Counted from the first letter of the stretch, positions 17,465 to 26,137 are shown. The stretch is DNA of 64,000 bases from PALSA-612 sp963742925 (GCA_963742925.1 CAVUNV010000007.1:1-64000), one strand, 5' to 3'. Program-made: numbers and translations. The notes: generated by a model from the letters alone, not told the origin.

Positions 17465-17580
17465 GTATCCCCACCCAGGGTGGGGATGCTGTCCACCCGC
17501 CACCCGATGGCGATCGTACCCGCGAAATGCGCACGCGGGTGTGCCGTCTCTGTGACGATTGTGTGACTTCTTTTCCACAG
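17465..17580 (-). promoter_or_regulatory. Iteron-promoter element, copy 2 (pepA upstream region)
   Basis: Minus strand from 17580: GTGGAA (offset 2), GTCACA (13), GTCACA (24), GGCACA (35), GTGCGC (46) and TACGAT at 17518-17513 (62). Then GGGTGGCGGGTGGAC and the hairpin ATCCCCACC/GGTGGGGAT near 17467-17487. It is gap-free against copy 1. It lies between the divergent MFS gene and pepA and points at pepA, so it is the best evidence that the element is a promoter or leader. Confidence 0.65.
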
Positions 17581-17622
17581 TGGCCGGCCTGCGATGGCCA
17601 GATCAAAGTGGCTCTGCGCGGC

Positions 17623-17628
17623 TAGGCT
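17623..17628 (+). promoter_or_regulatory. -10 box TAGGCT, 8 nt before ATG 17637
   Basis: TANNNT hexamer upstream of the MFS gene, divergent from the pepA element. Confidence 0.4.
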
Positions 17629-17636
17629 CAGCACCA

Positions 17637-18824
17637 ATGCGCGCGGGGATCGACCGGCGGGCGATGACCGGGCTCGCCACGGGCCACCTGGCGTGCGACT
17701 TCGCAGCCGGAGCGATCCCGGCGCTGCTGCCGTTCTTCAAGGATCGCTTCAACCTCTCGTACACGCTCACCGCCGTGATCGTGCTTGCGTCGACGTTCTC
17801 GAGCTCCGTGATTCAGCCGCTGTTCGGTCTCTGGTCGGACCGGCGAGGCGCGCTCTGGCTGCTCTCGACCGGAGTCGCCGTCGGCGGCGTCGGGATCGCT
17901 CTGGCGGCTGCCGCGCCTGTCTACGGACTGGTTGTCGTGTGCGTTGTCGTCAGCGGGCTCGGGACCGCGGCGTTCCATCCGGAGGGCTCGAAGTTCGCCG
18001 CGTACGCGAGCGGCGACCGGCGGGCGAGCGGCATGTCGGTGTTCTCGGTGGGCGGGAACATCGGCTATGCGCTCGGAGCGCTCGTGACGACACCTATCGT
18101 GATTGCGCTCGGCCTCAGCGGGGGCCTGCTCCTGATGGTGCCCGGCCTCGTCGTCGCCGGCATGCTCGTGCGCCTCGTCCCCTATCTGGTCTCGCTCGAG
18201 CCGGGGGAGACGGAGCGTGGCGCCGACGCGGCATCGGCCGAGAAGGAGCGGCCCGGCGCAATGGTGATCCTGCTCGTGATCGTCGCGCTCCGGAGCGTCG
18301 CCTGGTTCGGCCTCTTGACCTTCGTCCCGCTCTGGGAGGTGTCGATCGGGAACTCGAAGAGCTACGGCTCGCACCTGCTGTCGCTGATGCTCGTCACCGG
18401 CGCGGTGGGGACGCTGCTCGCGGGGCCGGCCGCCGACCGCATCGGCCGGCGACCCGTCCTGATGGCGAGCTGCATCGTCGTTCCGCCGGCGATCCTCGTC
18501 TTCGTGCTCGTCGGCGGCGTGCCGGGGGCGCTTGCCCTGTGCGTCGTCGGCCCGGCGGTCGTCGGGACGTTCGGGGTCACGATGGTGATGAGCCAGGAAT
18601 ACCTGCCGCGCCACATCGGGATGGCGTCGGGCCTGTCGATCGGGCTGTCGATCGGGCTGGGCGGGATCGCCGCGGTGATGCTCGGCGCCGTCGCCGACTC
18701 CGTCGACCTGAAGACCGCGTTCTACGTGTGCGCCGCGGCGCCGATTCTCGGAGCGGTGCTGACGGCGCTGCTGCCGTCGTCGCGGGCTCGCCCCGGCCTG
18801 GCTCCCGAGATGGCTCCGTCGTGA
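17637..18824 (+). CDS. MFS transporter, fosmidomycin-resistance (Fsr) type
   Basis: 395 residues, about 12 membrane helices. LATGHLACDFAAGAIPALLP is typical of helix 1 in the Fsr family, SGLGTAAFHPEGSKFAA near residue 115 is its most specific motif, and ADRIGRRPVLMASCI is the second motif-A loop. Members export drugs or metabolites. ATG 17637 gives MRAGIDRRAMTGLATGH; the upstream frame runs into the pepA element and is not used. Confidence 0.83.
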   Translation: MRAGIDRRAMTGLATGHLACDFAAGAIPALLPFFKDRFNLSYTLTAVIVLASTFSSSVIQPLFGLWSDRRGALWLLSTGVAVGGVGIALAAAAPVYGLVVVCVVVSGLGTAAFHPEGSKFAAYASGDRRASGMSVFSVGGNIGYALGALVTTPIVIALGLSGGLLLMVPGLVVAGMLVRLVPYLVSLEPGETERGADAASAEKERPGAMVILLVIVALRSVAWFGLLTFVPLWEVSIGNSKSYGSHLLSLMLVTGAVGTLLAGPAADRIGRRPVLMASCIVVPPAILVFVLVGGVPGALALCVVGPAVVGTFGVTMVMSQEYLPRHIGMASGLSIGLSIGLGGIAAVMLGAVADSVDLKTAFYVCAAAPILGAVLTALLPSSRARPGLAPEMAPS

Positions 18825-18826
18825 GA

Positions 18827-18832
18827 TAGCCT
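18827..18832 (+). promoter_or_regulatory. -10 box TAGCCT, 7 nt before GTG 18840
   Basis: Leaderless-type promoter of the SCP2-domain gene; it overlaps no coding sequence apart from lying just after the MFS stop. Confidence 0.55.
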
Positions 18833-18839
18833 CCGGCCC

Positions 18840-19154
18840 GTGCCCCAGACCGCAAGAGAGTTCTTCGAGGCGCTGCCGGACCGCGTCAACGGCGGCGGGC
18901 ACGCGGCGGGAATCGACGCGAGCTACGTGTTCGACATCGCCGGCAGCGGCACGTGGACGGTGAAGATCGACGACGGCAAGGTCGCGGTGAGCGAAGGCGA
19001 CGCCGGCGGCGATTGCACCGTCTCGGCGTCCGAGGACACGTTCCGGCGCATCCTCGACGGCAGGCAGAACCCGCTCACGGCGTACATGACCGGGAAGCTC
19101 AAGGTCAAGGGCGATGTGAACGCCGCGCTCAGGCTCAAGGACGTTTTCGGCTAG
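18840..19154 (+). CDS. SCP2 sterol-carrier-like domain protein
   Basis: 104 residues, single SCP2-like domain: YVFDIAGSGTWTVKIDDGKV near residue 25, CTVSASEDTFRRILDGRQNP near residue 60, and YMTGKLKVKGDVNAALRLKD at the end. SCP2 domains bind lipids or acyl-CoA. The stop overlaps the next start by one base, so it is probably co-transcribed with the esterase. Confidence 0.85.
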   Translation: MPQTAREFFEALPDRVNGGGHAAGIDASYVFDIAGSGTWTVKIDDGKVAVSEGDAGGDCTVSASEDTFRRILDGRQNPLTAYMTGKLKVKGDVNAALRLKDVFG

Positions 19155-20077
19155 TGCCACTCGACCCACAGGCCCGGGCGTTCCTCGACCAGCTCCAGGA
19201 GCTCGGCGTGCCCGGCATCGGCGAGCTGCCCCCGGACGAAGCGAGGGCGGCCGGAGACGCTGCCTCGGATGCCGTGTTCGGGCCGATCGTCGAGGTGCCC
19301 TGGGAGGAGCGCACCGTGGCCGGTCCGGCCGGTGGGATCCCGACGCGCGTCTACCGGCCCGGGGACGAGCCCGCACCGGTGCTCGTGTACTTCCACGGCG
19401 GCGGCTGGGTGCTGGGCAGCCTGGTCACGCACCACGGCGTCTGCGCGACGCTCGCCCGCCTCTCCGGCTGCGTCGTCTGCTCGGTCGACTACCGGCTCGC
19501 CCCCGAGCACCGCTTCCCGGCGGCGCTCGACGACGCCTGGGCTGCGACGACCTGGATCGCGGAGCACGCCGAAGAGATCGGCGGACGGCCTGGGGCGCTC
19601 TCGGTCGGCGGCGACAGCGCGGGCGGGAACCTGGCCGCCGTCTGCGCACTGCGCGCCCGCGACACGGGGCTGCCGCTCGCGCTCCAGCTGCTGGTCTATC
19701 CCGTGTGCGACGCCGACCTGGACACGTCCACCTACCGCGAGTTCGCGGACGGCTATTACCTGACCGCGGACGGAATGCGCTGGTTCTGGGACCACTACCT
19801 CCCGGACGGAGACCGCTTCCAGCCTGACGCGTCGCCGCTTCGCGCGGCCGACCTGGCCGACACGGCGCCGGCGCTCGTGATGACGGCCGAGTTCGATCCG
19901 CTGCGGGACGAGGGAGAGGCGTACGCGCGGCGGCTCGAGGACGCCGGCGTCCCGGTCACGCTCACCCGCTACGACGGCATGATCCACGGCTTCTTCCGCA
20001 TGCCCGGCGTGATCGGCCGCGCGAACGACGCGCTCGCCGAGGCTGCCGCCGCACTTCGAAGCGCCTTCGCGGGCTGA
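19154..20077 (+). CDS. Alpha/beta-hydrolase, hormone-sensitive-lipase family
   Basis: 307 residues. The oxyanion motif is YFHGGGWVLGS near residue 79, the nucleophile is in GGDSAGGNLA near residue 153, the aspartate is in AEFDPLRDEGE near residue 250, and the histidine is in GMIHGFF near residue 278. The family hydrolyses short acyl esters. GTG 19154 is chosen because it directly abuts the SCP2 stop and gives a normal family N-terminus. Convergent with the carboxylase, with only 2 nt between stops. Confidence 0.86.
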   Translation: MPLDPQARAFLDQLQELGVPGIGELPPDEARAAGDAASDAVFGPIVEVPWEERTVAGPAGGIPTRVYRPGDEPAPVLVYFHGGGWVLGSLVTHHGVCATLARLSGCVVCSVDYRLAPEHRFPAALDDAWAATTWIAEHAEEIGGRPGALSVGGDSAGGNLAAVCALRARDTGLPLALQLLVYPVCDADLDTSTYREFADGYYLTADGMRWFWDHYLPDGDRFQPDASPLRAADLADTAPALVMTAEFDPLRDEGEAYARRLEDAGVPVTLTRYDGMIHGFFRMPGVIGRANDALAEAAAALRSAFAG

Positions 20078-20079
20078 GC

Positions 20080-21707
20080 CTACTCCTCGAGCTCGACGAG
20101 GAGCGTCCCCCGCGGCGACGCGGTCGCCCTCGCTCACGTGGACGCGCCGGACGACCGCCTCGTACGGTGAGACGAGCGGCGTCTCCATCTTCATCGCCTC
20201 CAGCACGAGCAGCGGCTGGCGGGCCTTGACGGCGTCGCCGTCCCCGACGAGCACACGGATCACGGTGCCCGGCATCGGCGCGGTCACCACGCTCTCGACC
20301 GCGACGCCGCCGTGCTGCCGCTGGGCGGCGTCGACGTCGGGCGGTGAGGCCGGGGGTGGAGAGGGGAGGTTGAGCCGGAAGGAGCCGCGCCAGGCGCGGT
20401 TCGCCCGCCGGGCCGGCGGAGCCGACAGCGGCGGATGCTCGACCAGGAACGCCGTCGTCGTGTCGCCCTCCCGCAGCGCGGGATGGCGAACGAGCCAGCG
20501 CAGGAACGGGAGGTTCGTCGTGACGCCCTCGACAGCAGTGCTCTCCAGTGCCGCGCCGAGCCGGTCGAGCGCCTCGTCGCGTGTCTCGCCGTGCGCGATC
20601 AGCTTGGCGATCATCGGGTCGTAGGCGGTCCCGACCTCGTCGCCCTCCTCGACCCCGGCATCGACGCGAACGCCTTCGGGGAGACGCAGTCGTGTGATCC
20701 GGCCTGCCTGTGGGAGGAACGACACCGGATCCTCCGCGTAGAGCCGCACCTCGACCGCGTGCCCCGTCGCCGGGTAGGAGCTCGCCACCGGGCCGCCGGC
20801 GGCGATCGAGAGCTGCTCGGCGACCAGGTCGACGCCCGTGACGAGCTCGGTGACCGGGTGCTCGACCTGGATGCGCCCGTTCAGCTCCAGGAAGTAGAAG
20901 CTCCGCCCGTCGAGCATGAACTCGGCCGTTCCGGCGCTCCGGTACCCGATCGCCTGTGCGAATGCGACCGCCGCCTCGCTCATCCGATCGCGCAGGTCGG
21001 CATCGAGCGCGAGCGAGGGCGACTCCTCCAGCACCTTCTGGTGGCGCCGCTGGATCGAGCACTCGCGCTCGCCGAGCGACATGACCGTTCCGGCCCCATC
21101 CCCGAGCAGCTGAACCTCGACGTGCCGCGGCCGCTCGACGTAGTGCTCACAGAAGACCCGCTCGTCCCCGAAGGCTGCTTCTGCCTCGCGCCGGGCCGCG
21201 GCGAGCGCCTCGTCGAGCTCGCCGGGTTCGCGCACGACCCGCATCCCGCGGCCGCCGCCACCGGCCGCCGCCTTGATCACGAGCGGGAAGCCGATCTCCG
21301 CCGGGTCTCCTTCCGCGACGACCGGCACACCGGCGCCGCGCGCGATCGCCTTTGCCGCCAGCTTGTCTCCGCCTCTCCGCAGGCTGTCCGGCGTCGGGCC
21401 GACGAAGACGAGACCGGCGGCCTCGACCGCTTCCGCGAAGTCGGGGCTCTCCGCGAGGAAGCCGTAGCCGGGGTGGATCGCGTCGGCGCCGGTCTGCATC
21501 GCGGCGCGGATGTGCTCCTCCGACTGCGAGGTAGCCGCCGATCTCCATCGCCTCGTCGGCGGAGCGCGCGTGGAGGGAGCCGGCGTCGTCCGGCGCGACG
21601 ACCGCGACCGTTCCGATCCCGAGCGCGCGGCAGGTGCGGAAGACGCGCACGGCGATCTCGCCGCGATTGGCCACGAGCAGCTTGCGGATCGCCACGGGAC
21701 GAATCAT
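20080..21707 (-). CDS. mccA: Biotin-dependent acyl-CoA carboxylase alpha subunit (probable methylcrotonyl-CoA carboxylase), two frameshifts
   Basis: About 542 residues. The biotin carboxylase part has LLVANRGEIAVRVFRTCR at the start, GADAIHPGYGFLAESPDFA, KAAAGGGGRGMRVV and HVEVQLLGDG. The biotinyl domain ends with VLEAMKMETPL, whose lysine carries biotin. Shifts occur near 21521 (after EIGGYLA) and near 20108 in a GGGGG run, after which LLVELEE and stop are restored. Both look like indel errors. The neighbouring carboxyltransferase and crotonase point to leucine catabolism, but propionyl- or acetyl-CoA specificity is not excluded. Start ATG 21707 or GTG 21695. Confidence 0.82.
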
Positions 21708-21741
21708 GCGGGCTGCGCCGCCTGCCGGGGTCAGGAAGGGG

Positions 21742-22518
21742 TCAGACCCCGTCGGCCGGGGTGGACCAGTCCGGACGGCGGCGCTCGAGGAAGGCGCGAA
21801 GACCCTCCTGGCCCTCGTCGCTGGCGCGCCGCTCTGCGATACGGCGTGCCGTCTCGAGGCCGTCGAGCGGCGCGTCCAGCACCAGCCGCTTGGCGTGACG
21901 CGCTGCCTCGGGCCCGGCGGAGAGGATCTCCGCGATGACGCGGTCGACGGCGGTTGCGAGCTCGCCGGCCGGCACCACCTCGTGCACGAGCCCGATCCGC
22001 AGCGCCGTCTCGGCATCGAATCGCTCGCCGGTCACGAAGAACCGCCGCGCGGCGCCGGGACCGATGCGGGCGAGCGCGAACGGCGAGATCACGGCGGGGA
22101 TGATCCCGAGCTTGACCTCCGAGAACGCGAAGACCGCGTCGTCGGCCGCGATCACCGCGTCACAGCAGCACACGAGGCCGACGCCGCCGCCGAGGACGTA
22201 CCGCTGCACGGAGGCCACGACGGGCGCCGGACACCGGTCGATCGCCTCGTACATCCTCCGCAGCCGCGTCGAGTCGGCCACGTTCTCCTCGTAGGAGAGC
22301 TCGACCGAGGATCGCATCCACTCGATGTCCGCGCCGGCGCAGAAGCTGTCGCCCTCGCCGGCCAGCACGACGGCGCGCGCGTCGCCGACGTCTGCGAACG
22401 CCTCCGTCAGCGCCGCGATCAGCCCGGCGTCGAGCGCGTTCCGGCGCTCCGGCCGCGCGAGCGTGATGCGCAACAGGTCTCCGTCGCGCTCGGCGCGGAG
22501 CGGGCCTGCCGTCGTCAC
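21742..22518 (-). CDS. Enoyl-CoA hydratase/isomerase (possible methylglutaconyl-CoA hydratase)
   Basis: 258 residues, crotonase fold. CAGADIEWMRSS near residue 60 and VLGGGVGLVCCCDAVIAAD near residue 106 are the oxyanion-hole segments, and FSEVKLGIIPAVISPF near residue 130 is the usual catalytic region. Lying between the carboxylase alpha gene and a small gene in one minus-strand unit, it is a good candidate for hydration of 3-methylglutaconyl-CoA in leucine breakdown. Start GTG 22518, 7 nt after the upstream stop. Confidence 0.82.
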   Translation of the reverse strand: MTTAGPLRAERDGDLLRITLARPERRNALDAGLIAALTEAFADVGDARAVVLAGEGDSFCAGADIEWMRSSVELSYEENVADSTRLRRMYEAIDRCPAPVVASVQRYVLGGGVGLVCCCDAVIAADDAVFAFSEVKLGIIPAVISPFALARIGPGAARRFFVTGERFDAETALRIGLVHEVVPAGELATAVDRVIAEILSAGPEAARHAKRLVLDAPLDGLETARRIAERRASDEGQEGLRAFLERRRPDWSTPADGV

Positions 22519-22524
22519 GGGCGC

Positions 22525-22668
22525 TCAGCCCTCGTCGGGGAGCTTGGCGAGGACGGCCTTGATCTCGCGGAGGAGGTCGGCTTCGTCGTGGCCGAAGTCG
22601 TCCAGATAGGCCTTGAGCGCCGCGTGGACGATGCGGAGCTCCGCGGGCGTGAGCTCGATCGTGTGCAT
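22525..22668 (-). CDS. Small conserved-looking protein (47 aa), first gene of the crotonase-carboxylase unit
   Basis: 47 residues: MHTIELTPAELRIVHAALKA then a charged helix ending KLPDEG. It has TAGGTT exactly 6 nt before its ATG and ends 7 nt before the crotonase, which argues that it is a real gene. Predicted two helices, no cysteine. Function unknown; it could modulate the enzymes behind it. Confidence 0.65.
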   Translation of the reverse strand: MHTIELTPAELRIVHAALKAYLDDFGHDEADLLREIKAVLAKLPDEG

Positions 22669-22674
22669 GCCGGG

Positions 22675-22680
22675 AACCTA
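22675..22680 (-). promoter_or_regulatory. -10 box TAGGTT, 6 nt before ATG 22668
   Basis: Leaderless-type promoter for the small protein, crotonase and carboxylase alpha unit. Confidence 0.6.
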
Positions 22681-22687
22681 GCGCGTG

Positions 22688-22735
22688 ACCCGGCGTCGCG
22701 GGGTGGGGGAGGAGCGCACCCCCGCGACGCCGGGT
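22688..22735 (-). terminator. 16-bp perfect stem-loop after the collagen-like gene
   Basis: ACCCGGCGTCGCGGGG (22688-22703) pairs fully with CCCCGCGACGCCGGGT (22720-22735), with a 16-nt loop. It starts 6 nt past the stop of the 22742-23359 gene and precedes the next promoter. No U-tract follows, as is common in high-GC actinobacteria. Confidence 0.75.
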
Positions 22736-22741
22736 AGGCGG

Positions 22742-23359
22742 CTAGAAGACTTCGATGTAGAAGGCGTGGCTCTCGGCGAGGCTGTTCGCCGAGTTGAGCG
22801 TGACGACGTACACCGTGTTCGTGTTGTTGAAAAAGGTGCAGGTTGCCGTGTCGACCGGGGTAGGCCCCCCACAGATCGACACGAAGACCGTGCCGCGGGG
22901 GTTCGCGTCGGCGTTTCGATAGACGGATGTCGCCGCAATCGCGTGGCCGGTGACGGCAGAACCGAAGTTGACGTAGTACTGGCCGACGGAACTCTGGACG
23001 GGTTGGACTCCCGGGCTTCCGGCGATCAGGTTCCCGTCCTTGCCGACGAGCGCCCACTTGGTCGCCGCCGTCCCGGATGCGCCGGTCGGTCCTTTCGCTC
23101 CCGCGGCTCCAGGGGGGCCGGGCGGGCCGGGGGCGCCGGGAGCGCCGCGCGGCAGCTGGTTCGGCGCGAAGTCGAGCTTGAGCAGCGAGCTGTTCTTGAC
23201 CTTCGACGACGTGACGGCGTTCGACTGGAGCTGCTTGTTGCCGACACTGTTCGCGGGCAGGCTGACCGCGGCGTAGCCCGTTCCGGCGAGAGCGACGAGG
23301 AGCGCGATCGACGCGATCACCGTCGCGGGCGACGGACGGATGGCTCTGAGAGCTCTCAC
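22742..23359 (-). CDS. Secreted protein with short collagen-like segment
   Basis: 205 residues. The N-terminus is a membrane or signal segment (TVIASIALLVALAGTGYAA) followed by SVGNKQLQSNAVTSSKVK and a collagen-like GAPGAPGPPGPPGAAG run near residue 93; the C-terminal ~100 residues are beta-rich with two cysteines (SICGG, TATCTFF). Proteins with this head are common exported proteins in Thermoleophilia-like genomes; this link is recollection. GTG 23359 has a GGAGGA ribosome site and an upstream TACGAT at 23393-23398, so it is transcribed with a leader, unlike its neighbours. Confidence 0.75.
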   Translation of the reverse strand: MRALRAIRPSPATVIASIALLVALAGTGYAAVSLPANSVGNKQLQSNAVTSSKVKNSSLLKLDFAPNQLPRGAPGAPGPPGPPGAAGAKGPTGASGTAATKWALVGKDGNLIAGSPGVQPVQSSVGQYYVNFGSAVTGHAIAATSVYRNADANPRGTVFVSICGGPTPVDTATCTFFNNTNTVYVVTLNSANSLAESHAFYIEVF

Positions 23360-23392
23360 GATGGGTCCTCCCTCGGTGTTGACACCACACCG

Positions 23393-23398
23393 ATCGTA
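23393..23398 (-). promoter_or_regulatory. -10 box TACGAT with ~30-nt leader
   Basis: TANNNT hexamer upstream of the collagen-like gene; the GGAGGA site between it and GTG 23359 indicates a leadered message. Confidence 0.45.
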
Positions 23399-23439
23399 GA
23401 GAGGCCCTCAGACGGAACCCGACGCGGGCCGAGCCCGAC

Positions 23440-25000
23440 CTACATCCTGAACACGCCGAACGTGGTGTCGGGAATCGGCGCGTTGAGCGCCGCCGAGATG
23501 CCCATCGCGAGCACTCGCCGGGTGTCGAGCGGGTCGAGGATGCCGTCGTCCCAGAGCCGTGCGGTGGAGTAGTAGGGGTTGCCCTCCGCCTCGTACTTGG
23601 CCTGGATCTCGTCCGGGTCTGCGTCGCCCACCATCGTCAGGACCATCGCGGCCTGCTCGCCCCCCATCACGGAGATCCGTGCGTTCGGCCACATCCACAG
23701 CTGCCTCGGCCCGTAGGCACGGCCGCACATCCCGTAGTTGCCGGCGCCGAACGAGCCGCCTGTGACGACGGTGAACTTCGGCACCTCCGCGCACGCCACG
23801 GCCATGACCAGCTTGGCTCCGTCCCGCGCGATGCCGCCTGCCTCGTACTCCTTGCCGACCATGAAGCCGGTGATGTTCTGCAGGAAGACGAGCGGAACCC
23901 GGCGCTTGCAGGCCAGCTCGATGAAGTGCGCGCCCTTCTGCGACGACTCGGCGAAGAGGACGCCGTTGTTCGCGAGGATCGCGACCGGATAGCCCTCGAT
24001 CCGCGCGAACCCGCAGACGAGCGTCTCGCCGTAGAGCGCCTTGAACTCGTGGAAGCGGCTGCCGTCGACGAGCCGCGCGATGATCTCCCGAGGGTCGACC
24101 TGGTGTCGGAAGTCCTCCGGGATCAGGCCGTAGAGGTCGGACGGGTCGACGGCGGGCTCTTCCGGCTCGGCCGTGTCCCACGGCGGCTCCGGGCGGCGGC
24201 GGTCGAGGTTGCGGACGATCTCCCGGCAGAGCGCGAGCGCGTGCTCGTCGGAGGCGGCGTAGTGGTCGGCGACGCCCGACTGCCTCGTGTGGACGTCCGC
24301 GCCGCCCAGTTCCTCCGCGGTCACCTCCTGGCCGGTCGCGGCCTTCACGAGCGGCGGGCCGCCGATGAAGATCGTGCCCGTCCCCTTGACGATGACGGTC
24401 TCGTCCGACATCGCCGGCACGTACGCGCCGCCGGCCGTGCAGGAGCCCATCACCGCGGCGATCTGCGGGATGCCGAGCGCCGACATGCGCGCCTGGTTGT
24501 AGAAGATGCGCCCGAAGTGGTCGCGGTCGGGGAACACCTCGGCCTGGAGCGGCAGGAAGGCGCCTCCCGAGTCGACGAGGTAGACGCACGGCAGCCGGTT
24601 CTGCTCGGCGATCTCCTGGGCCCGCAGGTGCTTCTTCACCGTGAGCGGGAAGTACGTGCCGCCCTTGACCGTCGCGTCGTTGGCGACGACGACGCACTCC
24701 TGGCCCTGGATCACGCCGATGCCCGTGACGATGCCGGCACCGGGCGCATCTCCGTCGTACAGCTCCCACGCGGCCAGCGCGGACAGCTCGAGGAAGGCGC
24801 CGCCCGGATCGACGAGACGGTCGATCCGCTCGCGCGCCGTCAGCTTGCCGCGGGAGCGGTGCCGCTCGAGCGCCTTGGGTCCGCCGCCGGCCGCAATCTG
24901 CGCGGTGCGCTCGCGCAGCTCGGCGACGAGACGCCTCCATGCGCTCGCGCCGGCGCTCGAAGGCCTCGTCATGGGCTGGTTGCGACACGAGCACGGCCAT
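23440..25000 (-). CDS. mccB: Methylcrotonyl-CoA carboxylase beta subunit (carboxyltransferase), one frameshift
   Basis: About 519 residues. After MAVLVSQPAHDEAFERRRE the frame shifts near 24935 (one extra T in GCGTCTCGTC), then continues VAELRERTAQIAAGGGPKAL. Carboxyltransferase motifs include YLVDSGGAFLPLQ, NQARMSALGIPQ, and FGAGNYGMCGRAYGP followed by WPNARISVMGGEQAA; the last two are typical of the methylcrotonyl-CoA type. With the alpha subunit it carboxylates 3-methylcrotonyl-CoA in leucine catabolism. ATG 25000 has TACACT 7 nt upstream. Confidence 0.87.
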
Positions 25001-25007
25001 GGGGCCG

Positions 25008-25013
25008 AGTGTA
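25008..25013 (-). promoter_or_regulatory. -10 box TACACT, 7 nt before ATG 25000
   Basis: Leaderless-type promoter of the carboxyltransferase gene. Its position supports the ATG that lies upstream of the frameshift. Confidence 0.55.
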
Positions 25014-25021
25014 CGCCTCGG

Positions 25022-26131
25022 TCAGGCTCGCTTCGGTCGCCAGAGCGTGAAGACGACCTTGCCGCTGTCCGGCGTCCAGACGGGGCGCGTGTCGAAGACG
25101 TCGCCCTTCGGGACGTGCGTCAGCACCCGCTCGCCGCCGCCGGCGGCACGGATCACGGCCAGCTGGGTCTGCCCCCGCTTCCCGACCGAGCGCAGGTATG
25201 CGATCCACGTCCCGTTCGGCGACCAGGCGGGCAGCGAGGCGTGCTCGGGCGGCTTCGTGAGCTGGATCGCGGCTCCGCCGGCGGCGCCGATCGTGTACAG
25301 GCGGTCGTTGCGGACGAAAGCGAGCCGCGTGCCGTTCGGCGACCAGGAGGGCTCCTCGCCGACGACGAGCTTGCGGAGCCTCGTCCCGTTCGCGCGCACG
25401 GTCGCGATCCGCTGCGGCCGGGCCTCGCCGGTGAGCGTCTCGATCGCGAGCAGCCCCGTCCGCGACCAGGCCGGCGGCTCGAACGTGTTGAAGCTCGGCG
25501 CGTGCACGACGACGGTCGTGCCGGACGAGACGGTCAGGATCGTGACGCTGCTGCCCTCGAGGTCGGGTGAGATCTGGCTGACGAAGGCGAGTCGTCCGCC
25601 CGCCGGCGACCACGACGGAGACTCGGACTCCTGACTGACGAAGTGCAGCGCGCTGCCGTTCGGCTTGACGAGGAAGATGCGCCAGTCGGTGCAGTTGTGC
25701 GTGCAGCTCGGATCGAAGGTCGCGTTCTGCCCGTCGAAGGCGAGCATGCCGCCGTCCGGCCGCCAGGCGATGAACGTGTGCCCGGCGTCGTTCCACGCGA
25801 CCTCGGATGTCCCGATCGACGCCGGGCCTGCCGTGAACGGACTCGTCATCACGGGTTGGACATGCGAGCCGTCGCTCCGCATGACGTAGAGGCCGAGCGG
25901 GCCGCCGCGAGAGCTGACGAAGGCGATGCTCCGGCCGTTCGGCGAGACGGCGGGAGACGTGTCGAGGGCGGGGTTGGTCGTTAGCCGCGTGACGTGCCCG
26001 TCGAGCGTCGCCGTCTCGATCTCGACGTTGGGGTAGGTGTCCAGGCTCCGATCGGCGCCACCCCATGCGATGCCGGCGAGCCCGAGGGCGGTGACTGCGA
26101 GACCGATCAGGAGCCGGCCACGGCGAATCAT
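25022..26131 (-). CDS. Exported TolB/PD40-type beta-propeller protein
   Basis: 369 residues. A signal-like segment (RLLIGLAVTALGLAGIAWGG) is followed by repeated PD40 blades with motifs such as SPAVSPNGRSIAFVSS, EEPSWSPNGTRLAFV and LPAWSPNGTWIAYLRS. Such propellers act outside the membrane as binding modules; no catalytic domain is present. TACTGT lies 6 nt before the ATG. A second member is at 58670-59816. Confidence 0.8.
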   Translation of the reverse strand: MIRRGRLLIGLAVTALGLAGIAWGGADRSLDTYPNVEIETATLDGHVTRLTTNPALDTSPAVSPNGRSIAFVSSRGGPLGLYVMRSDGSHVQPVMTSPFTAGPASIGTSEVAWNDAGHTFIAWRPDGGMLAFDGQNATFDPSCTHNCTDWRIFLVKPNGSALHFVSQESESPSWSPAGGRLAFVSQISPDLEGSSVTILTVSSGTTVVVHAPSFNTFEPPAWSRTGLLAIETLTGEARPQRIATVRANGTRLRKLVVGEEPSWSPNGTRLAFVRNDRLYTIGAAGGAAIQLTKPPEHASLPAWSPNGTWIAYLRSVGKRGQTQLAVIRAAGGGERVLTHVPKGDVFDTRPVWTPDSGKVVFTLWRPKRA

Positions 26132-26137
26132 GGCCGG

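Noticed and set aside
16043..17566. 507-codon open frame on the plus strand
   Set aside because: Antisense of pepA; no start context and no motif.
17571..17579. TTTTCCACA as a DnaA box
   Set aside because: Resembles TTATCCACA, but it is the CTGTGGA start of the iteron element; there is no cluster of boxes, dnaA or dnaN gene.
18427..18445. MFS genes (9922-11181 and 17637-18824) as drug-resistance genes
   Set aside because: Family membership alone does not show the substrate; no resistance regulator or mobile context is present.
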